Of a stretch of DNA of 64,000 nucleotides, positions 52,001 through 59,090 are shown in pieces. This DNA comes from Bactrocera neohumeralis (taxonomy: Eukaryota > Arthropoda > Insecta > Diptera > Tephritidae): assembly GCF_024586455.1 (NCBI RefSeq), contig NC_065921.1, positions 9,951,401 to 10,015,400 on the forward strand, in the 5' to 3' direction. The position numbers and the translations under genes were made by a program. Every line of letters starts with the position of its first letter. Position 1 is the stretch's first letter. Under the pieces are notes generated by a model, which was given only the letters and a program-made list of their open reading frames with translations, was not told the DNA's origin and searched no databases.

Positions 52001-52033
52001 ATACGCAATGATCACCGGCGCTCCTATTATTAA
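25019..52033 (+). CDS. Tetraspanin gene 2 (Tsp42E cluster, by order likely Tsp42Ef), complete, five exons
   Basis: Complete tetraspanin of 220 residues from exons 25019-25075, 49791-49964, 50110-50271, 51656-51853 and 51962-52033. Introns are 24,715, 145, 1,384 and 108 bp, all GT..AG and phase 0. TM1 spans the first junction; EC1 is short (YRVNEVGS); TM2 is followed by GFVGAARES, so the cysteine pair usual after TM2 is absent; TM3 follows the second junction. EC2 has LGCCG, then PPMTC and GC, giving four cysteines rather than the six of gene 1. TM4 ends in SCCLCTSIRN and the tail HRRSYY. The junctions before the CCG motif and inside TM4 match gene 1 exactly, while the TM2/TM3 intron is absent from gene 1. 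The protein should act as a membrane organiser; its partners are unknown. Being the next gene after a Tsp42Ee-like gene suggests Tsp42Ef, which is inference from cluster order. Confidence 0.9.
25230..25445. repeat. DINE-1/mini-me-like repeat fragment in gene 2 intron 1
   Basis: Contains 'ttttatgaagacatctcg', 'gatcgttcagtttgtatgag' and 'agctgtatgctatagtgatc', matching the body of DINE-1-like repeats elsewhere in the window. It sits 150 bp past the exon 1 donor. Confidence 0.5.
25767..25900. repeat. Inverted repeat (23-bp arms), MITE or hairpin
   Basis: Left arm 25782-25804 and right arm 25858-25880 are reverse complements at 22 of 23 positions, around the core tgacgtaatgaattta. Weaker pairing extends outward ('agcaagaaaat' with 'attttgct'). 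The 53-base loop shows no coding signal. Confidence 0.6.
26930..27765. repeat. Dispersed repeat with (ACGG/ACAG)n core
   Basis: Contains repeated 'ggccacgcccatttt'-type phrases, a tetranucleotide array of ACGG and ACAG at 27572-27614, then 'catccggatttcgac' and the closing 'agcaacattgttgcgaaag'. This layout is a familiar interspersed repeat of drosophilid-like flies; the exact family name is uncertain. Open frames here are incidental. Confidence 0.55.
27766..29249. other. Gene 2 intron 1, no gene seen
   Basis: A ~55-base segment around 'aacctcgaatgcttaacaag' is repeated at 28480-28505 and 28560-28585. Otherwise unassigned. Confidence 0.45.
29250..30130. repeat. AT-rich low-complexity block with an internal direct repeat
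   Basis: Almost pure A and T with runs of AATTTTTTAATTTT. A ~36-base direct repeat ('ctaagactaagaattaatt' plus ~17) occurs at 29626-29663 and 29826-29861. No coding or transposon signal is visible. Confidence 0.75.
30131..31859. other. Gene 2 intron 1, no gene seen
   Basis: ACATATGTAC microsatellites near 30830-30860 and the (CATA)n listed separately. Open frames lack recognisable features. Confidence 0.45.
31378..31422. repeat. (CATA)n microsatellite
   Basis: About ten uninterrupted CATA units, the cleanest of many ACAT-type microsatellites in this window. Confidence 0.9.
31860..32340 (+). pseudogene. hAT transposase, C-terminal dimerisation-domain relic
   Basis: Across three frames the segment reads KLKAEVALWQQQWK, then VLSALETLSTCDKDIYPTIH and TLLHVICTL, then LRIKTWLTKN, then GFALLNINYDIAV. 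This is the order of the C-terminal hATC dimerisation domain of hAT transposases. The central motif (SAERSFS) that normally joins CTL to LRIKTWL is missing in a clean short deletion, and two frameshifts occur. Upstream frames (from 31860) may be more of the same ORF. It is a dead copy within intron 1 of gene 2. Confidence 0.68.
32380..32465 (+). repeat. Dispersed repeat ending 'gtggatataacccct', copy 3
   Basis: Shares 'aaaaatgcctcttcaaaaag' and 'ttgcaagtggatataacccc' with 14770-14990 and 16530-16765. Confidence 0.4.
32466..34149. other. Gene 2 intron 1, no gene recognised
   Basis: Holds only the doubtful small ORF at 33519-33791; the rest shows no signal. Confidence 0.45.
33519..33791 (-). 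other. Small cysteine-containing ORF, unrecognised
   Basis: A 90-codon open frame overlaps another minus-strand frame of 67 codons. From its internal Met at about 33680 it reads MSTFYLLLFEVFANGN, which looks like a weak signal peptide, then ENCGCWYDDD and ARCHNNFRC. It matches nothing I know. Chance is the likelier explanation given the local base composition. Confidence 0.15.
34150..35194 (-). pseudogene. rosa-type (DD41D) mariner transposase relic
   Basis: Minus strand begins MERLTPEQGLQIVQLYYEN at 35104, equivalent to the start at 8753. It later gives VESSIHTYFFKND, NVTVNGDPYRAMI, the second catalytic block IWSQQDGTNSHTL, then REHFSEQIISSF, and a C-terminus of the pattern ENITRVIRELSVEILKRVIE down to about 34150. 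Most of the middle survives only in shifted frames. The flank beyond the start (ttggatcacccgttataaag) resembles the flank at 8850-8880 and may include the terminal repeat. Confidence 0.68.
35940..36483 (+). repeat. DINE-1/mini-me-like element with GTCY microsatellite and terminal hairpin
   Basis: It starts 'taccctgaacagggtatatt' (a small palindrome), followed by (TA)n, the mini-me core 'gagctgagtcgatttagcca', a (GTCY)n array at 36066-36105, repeated 'ctgccatacaaactgaacg' blocks, and the end 'agcttcggtgcaaccgaag' hairpin followed by ...CTTG. The (TA)n, core and (GTCY)n order is the published signature of dipteran mini-me elements, and the terminal hairpin plus CTTG suits a Helitron-like end. 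It is non-coding and is the most complete copy here. Confidence 0.7.
36484..38201. other. Gene 2 intron 1, no gene seen
   Basis: The stretch 36949-37070 starts CAGTGTAAGC after TA and contains repeated 'attaagcg' phrases, faintly like a pogo-type transposon end. Nothing else recognisable. Confidence 0.35.
38202..38433 (+). repeat. Tandem duplication of a mariner-like end
   Basis: Two tandem units (38202-38334 and 38338-38433) each hold 'gaactagaaagt', 'atc(a/c)gatcaaatttgaccc'-type terminal sequence, 'tagattgttacgttct' and 'cttcgatct'. The terminal sequence matches the ends of the 445-bp element at 50965-51409. Confidence 0.6.
38219..38720 (+). pseudogene. Mariner-like transposase, N-terminal relic
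   Basis: After the duplicated terminal sequence the plus strand reads, with frameshifts, NMKKVKES, IAEDF-like, YGSSQH-like, then IPKDLHLLQKL and DNVAEN. This is the linker between the DNA-binding and catalytic halves of the mariner family that also occurs at 48028-48960 and 50965-51409. The catalytic part is missing. Confidence 0.55.
38721..39720. other. Gene 2 intron 1, no gene seen
   Basis: Shares short phrases such as 'gagaaaaacgtgtttaaag' (39273) with the 18.7-kb dispersed repeat. No coding signal. Confidence 0.45.
39721..40152. mobile_element. 432-bp element with 51-bp terminal inverted repeats (MITE)
   Basis: Bases 39721-39771 and 40102-40152 are reverse complements at 49 of 51 positions, starting TATATGGGGTATTC and containing 'aaatcgaccactttttaacc'. 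The 330-bp interior is A/T-rich with repeated 'ttgaaaaa' phrases and no convincing transposase. The outermost TATAT/ATATA could be part of the repeat or a target-site duplication; a TA duplication fits mariner-type insertion. The high arm identity suggests fairly recent insertion relative to the decayed elements around it. Confidence 0.85.
40153..41759. other. Gene 2 intron 1, no gene seen
   Basis: Unassigned; 41205-41330 has phrases like 'ggagatacagccga' and 'cgcgtttttctcaaaac' reminiscent of the 10.5/18.7-kb repeat family. Confidence 0.45.
41760..42010. repeat. DINE-1/mini-me-like repeat fragment
   Basis: Contains two copies of 'agatatctcgtcaaataaa'-type text with 'catactagaacttgagtttg' and 'atatagtgatccgattttgg', matching other DINE-1-like bodies in the window. 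Confidence 0.45.
42480..42655 (+). pseudogene. Jockey-like RNase H fragment
   Basis: Plus strand gives LRLSDHCSVSQAGIKVAAYL followed by LLEVLRSKAALMALS, corresponding to the Jockey RNase H motif PDYCSVFQAE...A and SQAALKAL. It is followed by the tandem repeat at 42764 and then by the C-terminal part at 43081, in the order expected for one element. Confidence 0.55.
42764..43080 (+). repeat. Three-unit ~105-bp tandem repeat inside a Jockey-like element
   Basis: Units start at 42764, 42869 and 42978 (lengths 105, 109, ~103). Each begins 'ccaatttcaaccgattcga' and runs through 'ttgtcttcctgtgcctgtgg' and 'tcgctagtcaacaacga'. In translation each unit gives DSKRV then PLSSC, matching the Jockey region just before the C-terminal LWPRVNRK motif, so part of the coding region appears triplicated. 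Confidence 0.75.
43081..43545 (+). pseudogene. Jockey-like ORF2 C-terminus and 3' end
   Basis: An open stretch reads LWPRVNRKSPEILSRSKVYL, GVLNSPIGLHAVRLNIL, FCKSCMEEIEMESIKHFL, then a continuation through KPSEVAAIDNYGLS to KRFVDL and a stop. This is the conserved C-terminal tail of Jockey-type ORF2 (GHCPIGVHAVRL...CRSCMEEEE). After it comes a short 3' UTR ending near 'accttacaacctaactt'. With 42480-43080 it forms one 5'-truncated insertion. Confidence 0.65.
43970..44242 (-). other. Unrecognised minus-strand ORF with coding-like composition, nested in gene 2 intron 1
   Basis: A 90-codon open frame begins MHRRLLCGVSYINKDHMEAL and ends AVADEIYVAQGQH before TAA. Unlike most chance frames here it is not made of simple repeats: it has balanced codons, an amphipathic EALELRVQQTLE segment and higher GC. 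A potential acceptor (tgcacag) lies just inside the start. Upstream on the same strand a frame reads YGVPVDISNTL and ends at a GTGAGT donor near 44495, so a spliced nested gene is possible. I do not recognise the protein; a decayed gene or transposon piece is equally possible. Confidence 0.25.
44774..45200 (-). repeat. Helitron-like (Helentron) dispersed repeat, copy C (inverted)
   Basis: Reverse complement shares 'attttcgaactttattccgc', 'atgtcggccaatatatgagt', then 'ttgcaagttgga', 'acccgaacttagcgc' and 'ttccttacttgtt' with 20520-20939 and 60830-61341. It is more diverged than the other two. Confidence 0.5.
45295..45425 (+). repeat. DINE-1-like terminal fragment
   Basis: Contains 'gatcactatagcatacatat', 'gaatgaagttcttgtatgga' and the closing 'gaaaggtattatagttaac', matching the last third of the element at 35940-36483 without its hairpin. 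Confidence 0.45.
45806..46802 (+). pseudogene. Mariner transposase (DD34D), 5'-truncated, with 3' terminal repeat
   Basis: Reads WFASFRSGNFDVKDASPS, VEKVDEIMEKIDQDRHISSH, DIAKELNIHHQMVLNHLK, then after a frameshift KKLAVWVPH and NLMDRINICNSLLKRNEIEP. The first catalytic D is in VT*DEKW (stop in place of Gly), the second in FH*DNAKPHTS, the third in SPDLAPSDYH; exactly 34 residues lie between the second and third, defining DD34D mariner. The frame closes KVVDENGTYLVH before TAA (46731-46733). The 3' terminal repeat is 46771-46802 (aaatacgaaaagactttttc then gactacccaa). The 5' terminal repeat and the first ~40 codons are missing. It resembles the Forficula/Messor type of mariner, from memory. 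Confidence 0.82.
46803..48027. other. Gene 2 intron 1, no gene seen
   Basis: TATA/TATG microsatellites near 47340-47540; otherwise unassigned. Confidence 0.45.
48028..48960 (-). pseudogene. Mariner-like transposase relic, internally deleted
   Basis: Minus strand, from high to low coordinates: an N-terminal HTH piece (48900-48720; CVSNEIT, LSEGREVIKYW), AEDLNISFESTQH, NARLVPKDLNLLQKQRRVEV, AKEMLENVAENPTFTQRIIT at 48479-48685, then a poorly matching stretch, then the C-terminus ENRIEHWQACIGLK. The catalytic core is missing or scrambled. The left boundary 'taacatctgaatttgagccg' resembles the terminal repeat of the 50965-51409 element. A 5' fragment of the same kind lies at 63690-63870. Confidence 0.6.
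49030..49425 (-). pseudogene. RTE-like reverse transcriptase C-terminal fragment, antisense to gene 2
   Basis: Minus strand reads VSLEIQHRITLGNRCNL, then MSCTRYSTSLTFERIKRQQL, IGYVARMEANTPA, matching FVYLGT..VSLEI.RRI..ANR and the DELYE....ERIKRQRLRWLGHV region of the RTE-like element at 13375-14575. Multiple stops. It lies 365 bp upstream of exon 2 of gene 2. Confidence 0.6.
49791..52033 (+). CDS. Tetraspanin gene 2, coding exons 2-5
   Basis: Exon 2 (49791-49964) carries the rest of TM1, EC1 and TM2, ending at donor GTATGT. Exon 3 (50110-50271) carries TM3 and the first part of EC2, ending at donor GTAAGT. Exon 4 (51656-51853) carries the CCG motif, the rest of EC2 and the start of TM4, ending at donor GTGGGT. 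Exon 5 (51962-52033) carries the end of TM4, juxtamembrane cysteines (likely palmitoylation sites, a family property) and a basic tail before TAA. Intron 3 contains a 445-bp mariner derivative. The first canonical AATAAA downstream is at 52809-52814, beyond a mariner terminal fragment at 52500, so the true 3' end may use a variant signal nearer the stop. Confidence 0.92.
50965..51409 (+). mobile_element. 445-bp internally deleted mariner-like element in gene 2 intron 3
   Basis: Flanked by TA on both sides (50963-50964 and 51410-51411), with inverted ends ccatcagatcaaatttgacc and the matching ggttcaaatttgatcaggtgg. Between them the plus strand keeps part of the N-terminal half (QHISVKVLG-like, MMYVNERFVPKN, PTFFKRIVTGD), then jumps directly to a C-terminal WFNSWHARIG/GDFFEGG tail, so the catalytic core has been lost. 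This is the structure of a non-autonomous deletion derivative. Stops and frameshifts make even the remaining frame dead. Confidence 0.7.
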
Positions 52034-52499
52034 CCTGATGAAGCGCCCAGTGTTGCCCAGCGTTACTGTTTATACGTAGATGCTTGTTACTCTTCTATTA
52101 TTATACAATAATATGGGAATAATTTTGAAATCGATGTCAGCTAAGTTGGTAATCTTTATTTTACCGACTCTTTTCGAAAATCTTTGCAGCCAAAAAGTAA
52201 AAAATTATATACATATAGTATATGCTAACGAATTTTTTGTACAGCACACAAAAAGAATATACGAACAATAGTTAATAAGCCTAATTATTTATATAATTTA
52301 TTTATATAAGTTGTTTACTATTTAAGCAGTTGAATGAAAACTTTTTTCTTCTTGTATATTTCGCTCTAACTAACTGTGAATATGAATTTGTCAATTCGTT
52401 ATTTATATTAAAAATCATATTAAAATTACACAACAAATCGCTATGAAACGCATAAAGCGAAAAACGAATCTTGCTGCAGCTAGAATTTATTACATAATA

Positions 52500-52620
52500 T
52501 TGGGTGGTCGAAAAAGTCTTTTCGTATTTTGCCAATGTCGTTGAAGTCGCATATTTGTCAAAAACAAATTATACCGCTATAAAAGTGAAATTAATTTTAA
52601 CCTAAAAAGTCAAATGAATG
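52500..52620 (+). mobile_element. Mariner 5' terminal repeat and leader fragment
   Basis: After a TA (52498-52499) comes TTGGGTGGTCGAAAAAGTCT and TTTCGTATTT, which match the reverse complement of the 3' terminal repeat at 46771-46802 with one or two differences. The following ~90 bases look like the untranslated leader of that mariner family. No transposase follows; the fragment simply fades into AT-rich DNA. Confidence 0.7.
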
Positions 52621-54783
52621 TTAACTCAAAAACATGCTTTGAGCGTAAAAAAAAATTATGAAAATATTTTTATGTTTAAGCGCACTCATACATACATACA
52701 TACATATGTAAGTACATATATGAAACAAAATTGCTGCTAATTTATTTTACTTTTACGAATTATCGCATAAATCCTTCGCTTATGTGTTTAACACACACCT
52801 TTATGTATAAATAAATTGTACAAATGTATGAAATAGTTTTCTTATTGGCTTTTTGTATGCAGAATTTGCAAATCTGCTTGAAATTAATAGAATCTGGCAT
52901 TTTCGGAACGCGCAGCAAACAACACGTTTAGGCGCACGGTGGTACCAGCTTGACTAAAATAGGAAAAATATGATTTCGAATGCAAGAACAAATAATAAAT
53001 AATTTTACATATGACGCCAGTAACGCAAAATTTATTTCAGATAAATTTAATAAAAATTATGCATTAAATAAAGTATGAAAAAAAAAATTTAAAAGTTGGC
53101 ACTCATTTTATGCAAAAAGTATTTTGAAAGAGATGAAAAAATTTCTGTCATAGTGAGTATTTAATTTTCAGTATTTTCAGATTTTATAAAATTTATTTAT
53201 AAAAATTTTTAAACTTTTTTTAATTTTTTTAGTTCGAAATAATTTTTAAATTTTTTTTAACATTTTTTATTTCGAAAAATTTTTTTATTTCTTTTTAACA
53301 TTTTTAGATGGAAATACTTTTTTTTAATTTTTTTTTTTAATTTTTTAGATCGAATTTTTTTATACATATTTTTGAGTTTTTTATTCGTATATTTGGAATT
53401 GGCATTTTTAATATTTTCGTACAATAATTTTTTTGTATAGTATGAGTAAGCTTCTTGATGGTGTGACGCGAGTTTATGGCACAAATTTAATTTTAAATTT
53501 TTATTAATTATAAATTTTAATTAATATATATTAATTAATGTTAAATTAATGTTAGAGGCCGCTTCTTACTAATTTGGGCTGCTTAAACCGAAAATGATAG
53601 TAAAAATTTTCTAACACGTTGTATGTTTGAAATGTTCTGGCCAGGAGGTATACGGGTAAAATCATTTACCAAAATGACAAAAATCGCTGTACATGATGGA
53701 AACTTTTTGAACTTAAATTCGCACTCAGGACACCTCAAATACCCCACAGACCTCTTAGCACATCAGTTGCAAATCTTTCCTTCAGATTTGTTGCGTAGTG
53801 TTATCAATGTGCAGCTATGCTTAATTTAGTATGTCCTATAAATACTCTTTCTTGTTGTACTTAGTAATGTAAAAAATATATAAATAATTTTTTGAACTTA
53901 CCAGTTGAATTTTGAAATACTTAAATATTTTTATTTTTTATTACTGAATTTTATTGTCCTATTTTTTTTTAATTTTTAATTATTTATAAGATTTTGGCGT
54001 ACAAAAAATTTTAATTTTTTTTATTTTTACTAAAATACTTCGACGTTTTTTATATTTAAGTGTGACAGCCTAAAACAAGCAATTTTTAAGAGTTAAAAAA
54101 AAACTGCATCAATTGTTTAAAAATTGCAAAAAAAAAAATTAACAAAAAATAAAAAAAAATTTAAGGTGATGTTCATACATATTTTAAGAATACATAGTAA
54201 TTTTTTTAAAGAAAAAATTAAGTATTTTTCGAGTAACACGCGATGTATGAAGGCGCTGTAGAAGGCCATTAACTACACAACGACTTAAAAATCAGAAATT
54301 GGTCTGCCAAAATTAAATTTTTATCACATCGATAATGAAAATTACTACGAAACATTTCGTGGTCATCGTGTGACCGCAGATCACATGTTGCCTCCCTGCA
54401 ATCACTCATGCAAATTTTTTAAAAATGTAGTTTTGAGAAAAGCCAATTAAAGATAAACTGATGGAGCTGATTCAGCCAAGGCGTTAAACTTTAAAAGGTT
54501 GTAACTCAAAAATAATATTTTCAAAATTTTAGAATACTATTTTTAAAGTTTTTTTTTTTAATTTCACACAAGGTGCGTAGCTCAATATGAGAAATGGAAA
54601 CCTTGAAAACTAATTTAGCACGAAAAATATTTTTTTCCCATTTTCTTCAGAACGTAAGTGCCAAATGTAGTAAAGTAAATTTTGATATACAATTCTTATT
54701 TTATGCAATTTTAGTCAAATTTTAAAGTTGCGTAACCACTGTGCGGCTGAATGAAAACCAATGAATATCGATATAATCGATAG
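52621..54783. other. Intergenic DNA after gene 2, no gene seen
   Basis: Very AT-rich, with T-runs at 53200-53420 and 53930-54170. Lysine-rich minus-strand frames are composition artefacts. Confidence 0.5.
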
Positions 54784-54919
54784 ATGATATGCAATGTATA
54801 TGTTATTTGTATGTGTTTGAGGTTATGGAAGTAAAGATTATACGAAAAAAGTTTAGTTTAATTTTTTTAAATTCCATAACCTCAAACCAACAACAAATAA
54901 AATATACATTGCATATCAT
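54784..54919. repeat. 136-bp long hairpin (47-bp arms)
   Basis: Arms 54784-54830 and 54872-54919 are reverse complements at roughly 43 of 48 positions, starting ATGATATGCAATGTATAT and ending GTTTGAGGTTATGGAA, around a 41-base A/T-rich loop. It could be a small foldback or MITE, or a transcribed hairpin RNA. The arms are longer than a typical fly microRNA precursor. Confidence 0.75.
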
Positions 54920-55689
54920 GCAAGCATTTAAAAAATATGTTTGGAAAATTTTTACTACTGTGTGCTTTATTTTATTCATTCGAAAAATATCGGTTCATAT
55001 ATGTATGACTATAAGCGTACTACATATACCTACAAAGTTAACAAATACGCAAACGCATTTAGTGCCTCTGAAGTGCCTCAGCTGGATACAATATTTCCTT
55101 ATCGTCACTGAAGTAAACTTGGAAATTGTTAAAAAAGTATGCAAAACGCTATATAGGAGGTGTCTCATGTTGCTAAATATAAATACGAATAAATATGCTG
55201 GCGTTCAGAAATAATAGAAAATATATTGTAAAAGCACAAACTGTTGTGATTATGTAATGAGTAATATTATATAAGATATATTTATATATGTCTGCTAAAA
55301 TGTTTATATGAATGTGTTTGTATCTATATATAACTCAACGATTTGCTAAAACCTTTTATGAAAACTACCAATGCATTTAATTGTAACGAAAAAAATAAAT
55401 TATTAAGAAAAAAAACTAAACATACAATGTGAGAATTTTTTTTGAAACAAATTGGAAAGTTACTCAAATCTTATAAAAAAAAAAGAAAAAAATAATTTTG
55501 AGGTTATAAATTTTATTGAAGTAAAAAGGATTAAAAATTATAAAATACAAACTTTATAAAACAAATTTTAACAATTTCTTTTAACGAAGATACCTATTTA
55601 TAATAATATATAATATATACATATATATATATATGTATATAATATAAAAAAAAATAATATATTAAAAAAAAACTTAAAAAATAAGCTGA
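54920..55689. other. Intergenic, no gene seen
   Basis: AT-rich; an open frame of 141 codons (54789-55214) starts inside the hairpin and has no recognisable feature. A TATA microsatellite lies at 55605-55650. Confidence 0.45.
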
Positions 55690-56340
55690 ATTGTTGAACA
55701 TTTACTGCTTCAATATAATAACAGGTCAATTGACCATAGTCCGGCCTACACATTTCCACAAGCCTATTCATGAAGTTTTGCCATCGTCTTCACTGACTTT
55801 TGACACGGTACCTTATCTTGGTGAAACGGCTCTCTCTTTGTTCTCGAGTGCAGTTTTTCGTTTTCAAAAGCTATGTAATATTCATTGGTGGTCCTTCTTT
55901 TCGCAAAGTAGTCAATAAAAATTATTCCATGCGCATCCCAAAAAACAGACGTCATAACCTTGACAGCCGACTGTTGCGTTTTTCCACGCTTTGGAGCGGG
56001 TTCATCGTGTGCTGTCTATTCGGATGACTCTCAATTAGACTAAAGAGTGAAATAATGCAGCCATGTTTCAGCCATTGTCACAAATCGACGAGAAAACTTT
56101 GGTTTATTACGCTTGAACATCTCCAAACACTGCTCCGGATCATCAATTCCTCGTTCTTTTTGGTCAAAAGTGAGCTCGCGTGGCACTCACTTTGCACAGA
56201 GCTTTATCATACCCGAATATTCCTGAATGTTATGAAATAAATATATTTTGAGTGTCTTTTGGGCACCCATTGCGTTCACCGTCTCATCACGTTTAAAGTT
56301 AACTAAAACTCATATGGATTTGATACTCGTAACACCATCC
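55690..56340 (-). pseudogene. Mariner transposase relic, irritans subfamily
   Basis: Minus strand reads VPRELTFDQKERGIDD, CLEMFKRNKPKFSRRFVTMA (first catalytic block, D lost: MAETW for GDETW), then MTSVFWDAHGIIFIDY and a second block FHQDKVPCQKSVKTMAKLHE. This pattern is diagnostic of the irritans (Himar-like) subfamily. The N-terminal DNA-binding part is barely visible and the third catalytic region is lost beyond 55690. Several stops and frameshifts. Confidence 0.72.
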
Positions 56341-58199
56341 AAGTGCCAGGCCGGCGATTTTTCAATTGACCTTTTATAATCACTGTCAAAACCAAACTGA
56401 AATAAAAATAAAAAAGAAAAATTGACAAAGTAAATTGATTTTAATTATTTTAGCTGCAACTCACATTCAACAGACGAACTTTGAATGCCAAATATTGTTT
56501 CAAACAAAATCGCCAATGCTTGGAACTAATTAAACGATGCTAAACATATAATTATATAGAACATTGTGTGTAAAATTATTGCATTGCGTTGCAGTTTAAA
56601 GAAGTTGGTTAATCGTTGGTAAAAGTCGGAGGCAATCTCATGATATGTTCTGAGAGTCTAAAGGTCCACACAAAAGATCTGTTGTTTGACTAGTGAGTAA
56701 AACCGGAGTTGGACATTTTACCACATATAATCTATATATAATAAAGTAAAGTTCCAAAAGAGTTATAAACTTCATATGCTGTTGTAAAAATCTTTAATGA
56801 ATAGATGTGCCTTGAAACTACGACATGACATTAATCCGCACTGCATTAAAGTGTGAAGAGACCATTGGAAATATATAAATATATATGAATTATATGAATA
56901 TATTGGACAGGAATAATGACAAAACTATGACACAAATCCACTCGTTTTATAAAACATTCTGCATTATATTACAAATACTGGAAGTAATATCTTTTCGTTC
57001 TGCTCTCTAATATTGGCGTTTGGAGGAATAAATGCTAACCTTTCGAACCTGAAAAAAGTGTAAACATAGTTGTTTCCACTCAAACAGACCTTTATCATAC
57101 ACATACTCGTATTGTAAGTGTTAAGCAGAGAAAGGGCGAAACGAACACGCAATTGATTTTCTGTTTAAAGCAGAGAAGCTCTACGGTGCCCTCTAGTTTA
57201 TGAATATGTTCAAATGAGTATTTTTTGACGACGAGCTTTGAATGCAAAAAAATTGAATTGAAGAAATCTGCAAGGTTTACTCAGATTTTGTTTTTTATAG
57301 TTTAACTGTTAAGATTACGGTACTCTAAGCTTATAAATCAAGCAGTCATAAAAGAATAAAAGCTTGATTACTAATTTTGTAACAACAACTCAATTTTATA
57401 CAACAACAACAATAGTGATTAGTATATATATATATGTGGATATTGCTTATCGACATTAAATTTAGAATATTACTGTGAATTTGCCAAACTGTATTATTAT
57501 ATGCATTTGTATTTATGAGCTTTCGACAGACTTTCGAAATTATAATTCGCACAAAATTGAAATTAAGTTTTATAAAATAATCGAATTGTTGCCGAATTGT
57601 TGACAGAATAGAAGAACTACACAAATACAACTTTACATATATACTCAAATAAATACAAAAAATAAACAATATTAATACAAAACGCTTGCTTTTATGCTCT
57701 TAATGCGGTGATAAGCTGAAAGGTAAATGAATTCTGTGTTACACTAAGCTCAATTTATCATCAATTGGTTTGAATTTCCCATTTAATATCTTATAAGAAA
57801 AAATATGATCATCAATAAGATCAAAATTGCGCGCTTCAACTGATCTGGAGACTTTGTTCGAAATCAGATCACAGAACCAAGTTTACTAATATGTTTTCAT
57901 TATTTAAAACTAATAAATTTTTTGAAAATTACGAAAAATATTATTTTACCAAAACATTATAATATGTGTGGGGCTTTCATTTCACTTGACAACATAACTG
58001 CGTTTATCAAGTGCAAACTTATCAATTGCGTTACGCTTTGCGGGCGATAAGCCTTTTACAGATATGATTGTTGTAGGTTTTCATTATTTCGTAAAAAAGA
58101 AAGAAATTCATTTTTTTGGTTTGAGGAGACATTTTATTCAATTAAAAAAAATGTAAATTTGCGGAGTTTTAATGCACTTAATTAATTTGGGGGTTACAG
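56341..58199. other. Intergenic, no gene seen
   Basis: No coding, RNA or transposon signal recognised. Confidence 0.45.
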
Positions 58200-59090
58200 T
58201 CGTAGGGCTATACCCAGTGTGCGCGGCGAGGACGTCCTCCTCTTGCGTTCTAACTTTGCGTCCTTACGCACCGTAGAAACGTGAGCAACCCTTGTGTAAG
58301 ATTTGGTAGCCAAACCGTGTGGAGCTACTAAAACGTGGAAGCTTCAGCGGAGCCATTCCGACATATTTGGGTAAAAGTTCGCTGAAGTCTAATTGCAGCG
58401 AGCGGATGTTGGTGTTAAAAAAAGCGGGTTTCTATACACATACTTGTATGTAAATGTGTATAAAACTTTATACAACTCGCGGAGCGAGATTGTGCAGTGT
58501 GTTTGGGACCCAACCGCTCTAACTGAAAAAGAAACAACGGCCTCGTAATAAGAATAATGATGTAAGGGCATGCACCTGGAATGTCCGGTCCTTAAATTGG
58601 GAATGTGCAGCTGCCCAGCTGTTTTTTTTTGTTTTTGTAAAAGTAAAGGCTGTGATGTCAATCAAGAAATACGATGGACGGGCGGCTGGAACGCGCTTAT
58701 TACGACTTTATGGGCATCTTTGGTAGAACAGTTGGAAAACTCAGCCTCCATGGCGAAACCTACACAAATGGGTTCAAGCTGAACGAACGCAAGGGGTCCG
58801 AAATACTTCTTTGATTGTCTGTAGTAATAGATTCCAGCGCAAGAAAATTTATCAAGCTATTTGGCTGTCTCTGGATCGAAAGTTCAAAACCAGATCGATA
58901 CTTGTACGAACGACATCAACTCGAACCATTAATCTGTTGTAGCGTGGGTACGCGCCTGCCTCTGTACAGCAAGCAACAAACACAGGGAACGTATGACGTC
59001 GAGAAGCTGCAATCACAACCGACTGCTTAACGGTTTTCTACTCGACTTGCACTCATGCTCTCTGAGAGCACTCTTCATCAACTCGGTATA
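58200..59090 (+). pseudogene. RTE-like non-LTR retrotransposon 5' part with apurinic endonuclease domain
   Basis: After a GC-richer leader (58200-58560) the plus strand reads CTWNVRSLNWECAAAQL at 58571, the start of an APE-type endonuclease, then in a second frame CDVNQEIRWTGGW, which contains the catalytic glutamate motif QE.RW. Later frames give SSARKFIKLFGCLWIESS and TQGTYDVEKLQSQ, consistent with the rest of the EN domain after deletions. No reverse transcriptase follows. It may belong to the same family as 13375-14575, whose 5' part is missing. Confidence 0.55.

Noticed and set aside
53257..53484. Lysine-rich 75-codon minus-strand frame
   Set aside because: Direct product of T-runs on the plus strand.
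54789..55214. 141-codon plus-strand open frame
   Set aside because: Starts within an inverted repeat, is low in complexity and has no recognisable domain; AT-rich DNA gives such frames by chance.
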